The position numbers were made by a program, and so were the translations under genes. From assembly GCF_029892425.1 (NCBI RefSeq), contig NZ_JARXWB010000003.1, positions 186,001-250,000 of the forward strand: a DNA stretch of 64,000 nt, in the 5' to 3' direction. The DNA is from Bradyrhizobium sp. BR13661 (lineage in GTDB: Bacteria > Pseudomonadota > Alphaproteobacteria > Rhizobiales > Xanthobacteraceae). Positions 58,268 to 64,000 of this stretch are shown piece after piece; position 1 is the first letter of the stretch; every line of letters starts with the position of its first letter. A model generated the notes under the pieces. That model ran no database searches. It was not told the origin of the DNA and was given only the letters and a program-made list of their open reading frames with translations.

Positions 58268-58657
58268 CTAGCTGTGCATGCGAATGAACTGATCCATCGG
58301 CGGCATGTTCTGGTTGAGATGCGCCATGATCCAGACGGTGCCACCGACCACCAGGAAAACCACCAGCAGGCCGAAGGCCAGCGCCAGCACATTGTTGGTG
58401 TTGTCAGGCCCCGTGGTGATGTGCAGGAAGAACACCAGATGCACGCCCATCTGCGCGATCGCCAGCACGATCAGCGCGACGGGGATCGACGGCTGCCAGA
58501 CCAGATTGGTGCCGGCGATGAAGAACGAGGTGGCCGTAAGCAGCAGCGCGAGGCCAAGGCCGACCACGTAGCCGAGGATCCGTTCACCGACGGTATGTTG
58601 CTCTTCCTCACCCGGCGCGAGGTCGTGCGGGGTCGACACGTGCGTCTCGTCGCTCAT
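58268..58657 (-). CDS. cyoD: Cytochrome o ubiquinol oxidase subunit IV (CyoD)
   Basis: A 129-residue three-helix membrane protein: ERILGYVVGLGLALLLTATS, IPVALIVLAIAQMGVHLVFF, LALAFGLLVVFLVVGGTVWIM. MGVHLVFFLH is the CyoD signature. Assists assembly of the bo3-type oxidase. Its ATG overlaps the cyoC stop by four bases. It is the end of a longer, out-of-phase open frame. Confidence 0.93.
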   Translation of the reverse strand: MSDETHVSTPHDLAPGEEEQHTVGERILGYVVGLGLALLLTATSFFIAGTNLVWQPSIPVALIVLAIAQMGVHLVFFLHITTGPDNTNNVLALAFGLLVVFLVVGGTVWIMAHLNQNMPPMDQFIRMHS

Positions 58658-59295
58658 ACGCCACCTCCAAGCAGATAAACGACGGAAAAGACTCCAACCC
58701 AGATGATGTCGAGCGCGTGCCAGAACAGCGCAAAGCAGTACATCCGCCGCATGATGTCGGCGCGAAAGCCCTTGGCGAAGACCTGGGCCATCATGGTGAG
58801 GAGCCACAAGACGCCGGCCGAGACATGCAGGCCGTGGCATCCGACCAGCGAGAAGAACGACGTCAGGAACGCGCTGCGCGAGGGGCCGTAGCCGCGCGCA
58901 ACGAGATCGGCGAATTCGCGGAACTCGATGGCGAGGAAGATCAGACCGAGCGCGCAGGTCACGGCCATGCCGAGGTAGAACCAGAACCGGTTGCGCTCGT
59001 CGGCCGCAATGCTCGCCATGCCGCAGGTGAAGCTGGACAGCAGCAGGCAGACCGTCTCGATCGCGACATTCCGCTGCTCGAAAATCTCGGAGCCCTTGGG
59101 GCCGCCTGCGGTCTGGTCGACCAGCACCGCATAGGCCGCGAAGAAGCAGGAGAACATCACGATGTCGGAGATCAGGAAAATCCAGAAACCGTAAGCGGTC
59201 ACGATGCGTTTCGACGCGGGCCCGGTGTGCTCGACGACGAGCCCGATCTGATGAGGATCGGCATGGGCGCGGCCGGCTGTCGCGGTCATCGACAT
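58654..59295 (-). CDS. cyoC: Cytochrome o ubiquinol oxidase subunit III (CyoC)
   Basis: A 213-residue five-helix subunit with GFWIFLISDIVMFSCFFAAYAV, LSSFTCGMASIAAD and FFSLVGCHGLHVSAGVLWLL, all typical of heme-copper oxidase subunit III. Its ATG shares one base with the cyoB stop (TGATG), so translation is tightly coupled. Confidence 0.95.
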   Translation of the reverse strand: MSMTATAGRAHADPHQIGLVVEHTGPASKRIVTAYGFWIFLISDIVMFSCFFAAYAVLVDQTAGGPKGSEIFEQRNVAIETVCLLLSSFTCGMASIAADERNRFWFYLGMAVTCALGLIFLAIEFREFADLVARGYGPSRSAFLTSFFSLVGCHGLHVSAGVLWLLTMMAQVFAKGFRADIMRRMYCFALFWHALDIIWVGVFSVVYLLGGGV

Positions 59296-61295
59296 CAGGC
59301 CACCCCCGCCATGCTGACGAGGCTGCGCCGTTCCTCAAGATTGACACGGTCGATCGCCGCGACCTCCGCGGCCGGGATGACGTATTCGTCGTGGTCACGC
59401 CAGGCGAACACGACGAAGGTCGCGAACGCGCCAATGGCGCCCAGGATCACCATCCACCAGATATGCCAGATCAGCGCAAAGCCCATGACGGCGGCAAAGA
59501 AGGCACAGACAAAGCCGGTCGGCGAATTCCGGGGCATCTCGATGTCATGATATTCGGGCACCGCATGCTCGAGCGCCTGCTTCCGGGCATGGACCTTCAT
59601 GTCCCAATAGGCATCCTCGCCACTTACGTCGGGATGGAAAGCAAAGTTGAACACCGGCGGCGGCGACGACGTCGCCCATTCCAGCGAACGGCCGTCCCAA
59701 GGATCGCCGGTGCGGTCTCGCAGAGCCTCGCGATTACGGATGCTCACCACGAGCTGCATGATCTGGCAGATGACGCCGATCGACAGCACGGCCATCCCGA
59801 TCGCCGCCACGATCATCCACGGCCGCCACTCGGCAACATCATAGTGCTGCAGACGCCGCGTCATGCCGAGCATGCCGGCGACGTAGAGTGGCACGAAAGT
59901 GATGTAGAAGCCCGTGAAGGTGAACCAGAAGGCGAGCTTGCCCCAGCGCTCGTCGAGGCGGAAACCGAACGCCTTTGGGAACCAGTATTCGAAGCCGGCG
60001 AAAGCGCCGAACAGCACGCCGCCGATGATCACATTGTGGAAGTGCGCCACCAGGAACATGCTGTTGTGGAGCATGAAATCCGCGGGCGGCACCGCGACCA
60101 GCACGCCGGTCAAGCCGCCGATGATGAAGGTGACCATGAACCCGACCGCCCACAGCATCGGCGTCGCGAAGCGGATCCGGCCGCCATACATCGTGAACAG
60201 CCAATTGTAGATCTTCACCCCCGTCGGCACCGCGATGATCATGCTGGCGATGCCGAAGATGGCGTTGACATCGGGCCCCGCGCCCATCGTGAAGAAATGG
60301 TGCAGCCAGACCATGAAGGAGATGACGCAAATCGCCATGGTGGCCAGCACCATGGAACGGTAGCCGAACAACGCCTTGCCGGAGAAGGTCGAGACCACCT
60401 CCGAGAAGATGCCGAATGCCGGCAGCACCAGAATATAGACCTCGGGATGCCCCCAGGCCCAGATCAGGTTCATGAACATCATGACGTTGCCGCCGGCTTC
60501 ATTGGTGAAGAAGTGGAAGCCGAGATAGCGATCGAGCAACAGCATCGCGAGGGTCGCGGTGAGGATCGGAAAGGCCGCGACGATCAGCAGGTTCGACGCC
60601 AGCGTGGTCCAGCAGAACATCGGCATGCGCAGATAGTTCATGCCCTTGGTGCGCAGCTTCAGCACGGTCGTAACAAGGTTGATGCCGGCGACCAGCGTGC
60701 CGACACCGGAGATTTGCAGGGACCACGCATAATAATCGACGCCGACCCCAGGCGAATAAGACAGCTCCGACAGCGGTGGAAAGGCGAGCCAGCCGGTGCG
60801 GGCGAACTCGCCGACCACCAGCGAGAGATTGACCAGCAGCGCGCCGGTCGCGGTGAGCCAGAAGCCGACCGAATTCAGCGTCGGAAAGGCGACGTCGCGC
60901 ACGCCGAGCTGCAACGGCACGACCAAATTCATCAGCCCGATCACGAACGGCATCGCCACGAAGAAGATCATGATGGTGCCGTGGGCCGAAAAGATCTGGT
61001 TGTAATGTTCCGGCGGCAGATAGCCCTGCGACTGATAGGCGATCGCCTGCTGGATCCGCATCATGATGGCGTCGCTACCGCCGCGCAGCAGCATCACCGA
61101 GGCCAGCAGGATGTACATCACGCCAATGCGCTTGTGGTCGACGCTGGTGATCCATTCGTGCCAAAGATAGGGCAGATGCCCCTTCACGACGACCCAGGTC
61201 AGCACAGCGAGAATTCCGACCAGCACTACGCCGCCGGCGATCAAGGGAATCGGCTGGCCGAACGGGATCGCCGACCAATCGAGCTTACCGAGCAT
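59295..61295 (-). CDS. cyoB: Cytochrome o ubiquinol oxidase subunit I (CyoB)
   Basis: A 666-residue catalytic subunit of the bo3-type quinol oxidase. Heme-copper ligands are visible: FSAHGTIMIFFVAMPFVIGL with low-spin heme His, WAWGHPEVYILVLPAFGIFSE (CuB His and the His-Tyr pair), VWLHHFFTMG (two CuB His) and AHFHNVIIGG (heme His). A proton-pumping quinol oxidase suited to high oxygen, in contrast with the cbb3 enzyme at the left. The ATG at 61295 (MLGKLDWSAIPF) follows GGAGG by five bases; 61298 is also an ATG. Confidence 0.96.
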   Translation of the reverse strand: MLGKLDWSAIPFGQPIPLIAGGVVLVGILAVLTWVVVKGHLPYLWHEWITSVDHKRIGVMYILLASVMLLRGGSDAIMMRIQQAIAYQSQGYLPPEHYNQIFSAHGTIMIFFVAMPFVIGLMNLVVPLQLGVRDVAFPTLNSVGFWLTATGALLVNLSLVVGEFARTGWLAFPPLSELSYSPGVGVDYYAWSLQISGVGTLVAGINLVTTVLKLRTKGMNYLRMPMFCWTTLASNLLIVAAFPILTATLAMLLLDRYLGFHFFTNEAGGNVMMFMNLIWAWGHPEVYILVLPAFGIFSEVVSTFSGKALFGYRSMVLATMAICVISFMVWLHHFFTMGAGPDVNAIFGIASMIIAVPTGVKIYNWLFTMYGGRIRFATPMLWAVGFMVTFIIGGLTGVLVAVPPADFMLHNSMFLVAHFHNVIIGGVLFGAFAGFEYWFPKAFGFRLDERWGKLAFWFTFTGFYITFVPLYVAGMLGMTRRLQHYDVAEWRPWMIVAAIGMAVLSIGVICQIMQLVVSIRNREALRDRTGDPWDGRSLEWATSSPPPVFNFAFHPDVSGEDAYWDMKVHARKQALEHAVPEYHDIEMPRNSPTGFVCAFFAAVMGFALIWHIWWMVILGAIGAFATFVVFAWRDHDEYVIPAAEVAAIDRVNLEERRSLVSMAGVA

Positions 61296-62118
61296 CATGG
61301 CCTCCACTGTGCGGCCGGCTGGCGTCGGACATCAGATCTGGGCCGGGACCCGGCGGAATGTGCCGGGTCGCGATCAGATCGAACAGGCGGGGATCATCGA
61401 GGCGGAAGGTCAATCTGCCCTTCTCGATGCCCTGTTGCATCAGCTTCTTGTAGCTCTCTTCGTTGAGCACGGCGCCAGTCTTCGCCGTGCTCGCCACCCA
61501 ATCCGGAAATGAGAGCGGTGAGATCACAACGACGTCGAACAGCATGTCGGGAAATCCGTCGCCGGAGAAATGCGCCGACATGCCCTGAAGCTTGCCTTCG
61601 TTGTCGGCGCGCAGGTTCAGCTTCGTGACCATGCCGTTCATGGTGTAGATCATGCTGCCGAGTTGCGGGATGAAGAACGTGTTCATCACGCTCGACGATG
61701 TCAGCTGGAAGTTCAGCTCGGCTCCGGCCGGCACGGTCAGCGTGTTGACGGTCGCGATGCGCTGGTCCGGATAGATAAACAGCCATTTCCAGTCGAGCGA
61801 CACGGCCTGAATCCTCACCGGGCTTCCGGTACCCGGCACGGGCGCTGCGGGATCGAGCTGGTGCGCGCCGATCCAGGCTACGCCGCCAAGCAGGATCACC
61901 GTCAGCGCGGGGATCGACCACACCACGATCTCGATCCGCCCGGAATGGACGAAGGTGGGCTGGAAGTGCGCCCTCGGATTGGAGGCGCGAAACCAGTAGG
62001 CAAACGCCAGGATCGCGACAATGGTCGGGACCACGATCGCGAGCATGATGAAGACGGAATCGACCAGGATGGTGCTGTTGGCAGCAGCCACCGGCCCTTG
62101 TGGATCGAGCAGGTTCAT
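61285..62118 (-). CDS. cyoA: Cytochrome o ubiquinol oxidase subunit II (CyoA)
   Basis: A protein of about 277 residues. Two membrane helices (ILVDSVFIMLAIVVPTIVAIL and IVVWSIPALTVILLGGVAWIG) are followed by the cupredoxin domain with IQAVSLDWKWLFIYPDQ, SSSVMNTFFIPQLGSMIYTM and FSGDGFPDM. CuA ligands are lacking, as in quinol oxidases. The chosen ATG at 62118 starts MNLLDPQGPVAAANS without a lipoprotein signal or cysteine, which many CyoA proteins have. The frame extends to 62262, but the added 48 residues look non-coding. First gene of cyoABCD. Confidence 0.92.
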   Translation of the reverse strand: MNLLDPQGPVAAANSTILVDSVFIMLAIVVPTIVAILAFAYWFRASNPRAHFQPTFVHSGRIEIVVWSIPALTVILLGGVAWIGAHQLDPAAPVPGTGSPVRIQAVSLDWKWLFIYPDQRIATVNTLTVPAGAELNFQLTSSSVMNTFFIPQLGSMIYTMNGMVTKLNLRADNEGKLQGMSAHFSGDGFPDMLFDVVVISPLSFPDWVASTAKTGAVLNEESYKKLMQQGIEKGRLTFRLDDPRLFDLIATRHIPPGPGPDLMSDASRPHSGGHDAR

Positions 62119-62352
62119 CGGCAAGCCACTAGCGATTGGGAGACCCCGCCGGAAAGCGTAACGCGAAAGATGCTCCTGCCGCAAACGCGGTTGCGTGAAG
62201 ACGGTTCCGAACACTCGCCGCTCAACCGGCACCCCATCCCGCCCGGCGGCATGCAATTCCATGCGATGTCAATGACATCCACGCGCAACGGCCGGCCTTC
62301 TCACCTCCGCGCTCCATTGCTAGTTTGCACGAAAATATCGGGATGAAACGAC

Positions 62353-63165
62353 ATGCAGGGCCCTGAGGACGATGCCGGCCTCGCCGGCAAGGTTGCGCTG
62401 ATCAGCGGCGGCGGCGCCGCGGGCGATGGCATCGGCAACGGCCGCGCTGCAGCAATTTTGCTCGCCCGCGCGGGAGCCAAAGTGCTGGTCGCCGATCGCG
62501 ACCTCAAGCTCGCCGAACGCACCGTCGAGATGATCGCGGCCGAAGGCGGCACGGCTGCGGCACATGGCGGCGATGTCACCAGCGAGACCGATTGCAAGAC
62601 GCTGGTCGAAGCCGCACTCGATCGCTGGGGCCGGCTCGACTTCCTCGACAACAATGTCGGCATCGGCAGCCGTGGTAGCGTGGTCGACGAGGCGCCCGAG
62701 CAATATCGCCGCGTCATGCAGGTCAATGTCGAGACCATGTTCCTGCTGTCGAAGCACGCGATCCCCGCCATGATCAAGACCGCGAGGGGCGGCGCGATCG
62801 TCAACATCTCCTCGATCTCGGCGCTGCGGCCGCGTGGGCTCACGAGCTACACGACCTCGAAGGCCGCGATCATCGGCCTGACGCGCGCGATGGCGGTCGA
62901 TCACGGCCGCGACAATATCCGCGTCAACTGCATCTGCCCGGGACCGATGTACACGCCGATGGTCTATGCCCGCGGCATGAGCGAGCAGGCACGCGCCCAG
63001 CGCGCCAACGCGTCCGTGCTGAAGACCGAAGGCACCGGCTGGGACGTCGGCCATGCCGTCAAATTCCTGCTCAGCAACTTTGCCCGCTACATCACCGGCC
63101 AGGTGCTGGTGGTCGACGGCGGCGTGACACTGCAAGCTCCCGAACGCGAGTCGCAAGAACATTAG
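62353..63165 (+). CDS. Short-chain dehydrogenase/reductase
   Basis: A 270-residue SDR. The glycine-rich cofactor loop is extended (ISGGGAAGDGIGNGRAAA). NNVGIG replaces NNAG, the active site is SISALRPRGLTSYTTSKAA with Tyr and Lys, and it ends GQVLVVDGG. Oxidises a hydroxyl group, substrate unknown. It is followed by a carboxymuconolactone-decarboxylase-like gene 14 bases on and then another SDR with a similar loop, all one strand: probably a catabolic operon. Confidence 0.85.
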   Translation: MQGPEDDAGLAGKVALISGGGAAGDGIGNGRAAAILLARAGAKVLVADRDLKLAERTVEMIAAEGGTAAAHGGDVTSETDCKTLVEAALDRWGRLDFLDNNVGIGSRGSVVDEAPEQYRRVMQVNVETMFLLSKHAIPAMIKTARGGAIVNISSISALRPRGLTSYTTSKAAIIGLTRAMAVDHGRDNIRVNCICPGPMYTPMVYARGMSEQARAQRANASVLKTEGTGWDVGHAVKFLLSNFARYITGQVLVVDGGVTLQAPERESQEH

Positions 63166-63179
63166 AGGAAACACGAAAA

Positions 63180-63734
63180 ATGGCCCGCCTGCCCTATCTC
63201 GAGGCCGACCAGGTCGCGCCCGAATATCGCGACATGCTCAAGCGCAACACCAATCTGCACAAGCTGCTGGTCAACTCGCCCGAGATGGCGCGCGCCTTCA
63301 ACGGCATCGGCAGCTATATCCGCTTCAAGAGCAAGCTCGATCCGCGCCTCCGCGAGCTCGCCATCCTCCAGGTCGGCTGGATGGAGCGGTCGGAATACGA
63401 ATTCACCCATCACGTGAAGATCGGCAAGGAATTCGGCGTCACCGACGAAGACATTGCCGGCCTGATGGCGGAGACCGAGGGAAAACCGTCGAAGCTGGAG
63501 CCGCTCGCCAAGGCCATCCTGAAGGGCGCCCGTGAGATGGTGCGCGAGCTCGCGATGTCGGAGGTGACCTTCGCCGAGATCAAGACACATCTCTCCGACG
63601 AGCACATGGTCGACCTTGTGCTGACCATCGCCTTCTATTGCGGTGTCGTGCGTGTACTCGCCACCATGAAGATCGACAATGAGCCCACTTACAAAGAGGT
63701 ACTCCAGCAGTACCCTATCCCGGGAGTGAAGTGA
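63180..63734 (+). CDS. Carboxymuconolactone decarboxylase-like protein
   Basis: A 184-residue helical protein with the CMD core RLRELAILQVGWMERSEYEFTHH-like stretch and HHVKIGKEFGVTDEDIAGLM. It lacks the C-x2-C pair of AhpD peroxidases; the histidines of the E-x11-H region are kept. Members are lactone decarboxylases or of unknown activity. GAGGAAAC precedes the ATG. Second gene of the SDR-CMD-SDR set. Confidence 0.82.
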   Translation: MARLPYLEADQVAPEYRDMLKRNTNLHKLLVNSPEMARAFNGIGSYIRFKSKLDPRLRELAILQVGWMERSEYEFTHHVKIGKEFGVTDEDIAGLMAETEGKPSKLEPLAKAILKGAREMVRELAMSEVTFAEIKTHLSDEHMVDLVLTIAFYCGVVRVLATMKIDNEPTYKEVLQQYPIPGVK

Positions 63735-63735
63735 C

Positions 63736-64000
63736 ATGCGCCTCAAGGACAAGGTTGCGATCGTCGTCGGCGCCGGCCAGAGCCCCGGCGAAGGCATGGG
63801 TAATGGCCGCGCCACCGCGCTCACCTTTGCGCGGGAGGGCGCCAAGGTGCTCTGCGTCGATCATCATCTGGAATCGGCGCAGGAGACCGTCGATCTGATC
63901 ACAGCGGCGCACGGCACGGCCGCAGCCTTCAAGGCCGATGTGACCAAATCCACCGACATCAAGGCGATGGTCGCAGACGGGATATCGCGCTGGGGTCGCA
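63736..64000 (+). CDS. Short-chain dehydrogenase/reductase, 5' part
   Basis: The first 88 residues of an SDR cut by the window end: MRLKDKVAIVVGAGQSPGEG with an extended glycine loop like that of the SDR at 62353, then FAREGAKVLCVDHHLESA and FKADVTKSTDI. Starts one base after the stop of the carboxymuconolactone-like gene, so tightly coupled. The catalytic Tyr-Lys lies outside the window. Confidence 0.85.
   Translation, partial: MRLKDKVAIVVGAGQSPGEGMGNGRATALTFAREGAKVLCVDHHLESAQETVDLITAAHGTAAAFKADVTKSTDIKAMVADGISRWGR

Noticed and set aside
62119..62262. N-terminal extension of cyoA
   Set aside because: The 48 extra residues carry no signal peptide or lipobox and look non-coding.
1..64000. 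CRISPR arrays, tRNA or rRNA genes, transposases, phage genes
   Set aside because: No regularly spaced repeats, cloverleaf sequence, transposase or phage motifs were seen anywhere in the window.

Overview
The window is GC-rich alphaproteobacterial chromosome. Gene content, order and protein sequence point to Bradyrhizobium. The strongest evidence is the fixGHIS / fixNOQP / fixLJ / fixK2 block. FixL read from its TTG start is 505 aa, with His200, Arg220 and His291 at the positions known for B. japonicum FixL. FixK2 read from its second ATG is 232 aa with Cys183 in place. I see no tRNA, rRNA, CRISPR array, phage or IS element.

Layout. 1-282: 5' part of a patatin-like phospholipase gene. 413-8400: leftward fixGHIS (copper ATPase and assembly factors) and fixNOQP (cbb3 oxidase), each preceded by a FixK-type box. 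8535-9828: CBS-domain and universal stress proteins. 10037-13816: rightward fixL, fixJ, a receiver-only regulator and fixK2, with a small secreted-protein gene on the other strand before fixK2. 13854-19756: leftward set of ABC exporter, glycogen-debranching-like glycosidase, PRC-barrel protein and MFS transporter. It is divergent from a glycosyltransferase (20032-21102) that has an exact GGAAC-N16-CGTT general-stress promoter. 21288-28703: leftward alkylsulfatase, diguanylate cyclase, TRAP transporter and trans-aconitate methyltransferase. 28870-33363: SDR, Arr-type ADP-ribosyltransferase, a small secreted protein behind a FixK-type box, an isopropylmalate-dehydrogenase-like enzyme and an MFS exporter.

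33521-39496: a two-subunit molybdenum hydroxylase followed by soxF-X-Y-Z-A. This sulfur cluster has no soxB or soxCD beside it, and its SoxY has an unusual carboxyl end. 39576-42657: sugar-type ABC transporter without its ATPase. 42826-44772: S9 peptidase with a promoter/operator-like site. 44810-47171: NCS2 permease and biuret-hydrolase-like enzyme. 47482-58052: hotdog-like protein, giant indolepyruvate ferredoxin oxidoreductase, flavoprotein, HtrA-like protease, GMC dehydrogenase with small subunit, and a secreted nuclease. 58139-58259: a likely small RNA with a strong terminator. 58268-62118: cyoABCD (bo3-type quinol oxidase). 62353-64000: SDR, carboxymuconolactone-decarboxylase-like protein and a second SDR cut by the window end.

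How it works together: the left 14 kb is the low-oxygen module. FixL senses oxygen, FixJ activates fixK2, and FixK2 drives the high-affinity cbb3 oxidase and its assembly genes. The right end carries the contrasting bo3-type quinol oxidase. Between them are mainly catabolic, transport and stress functions typical of a versatile soil rhizobium. Three intergenic palindromic repeats (21121, 30101, 47366) are the only repeat-type elements seen.
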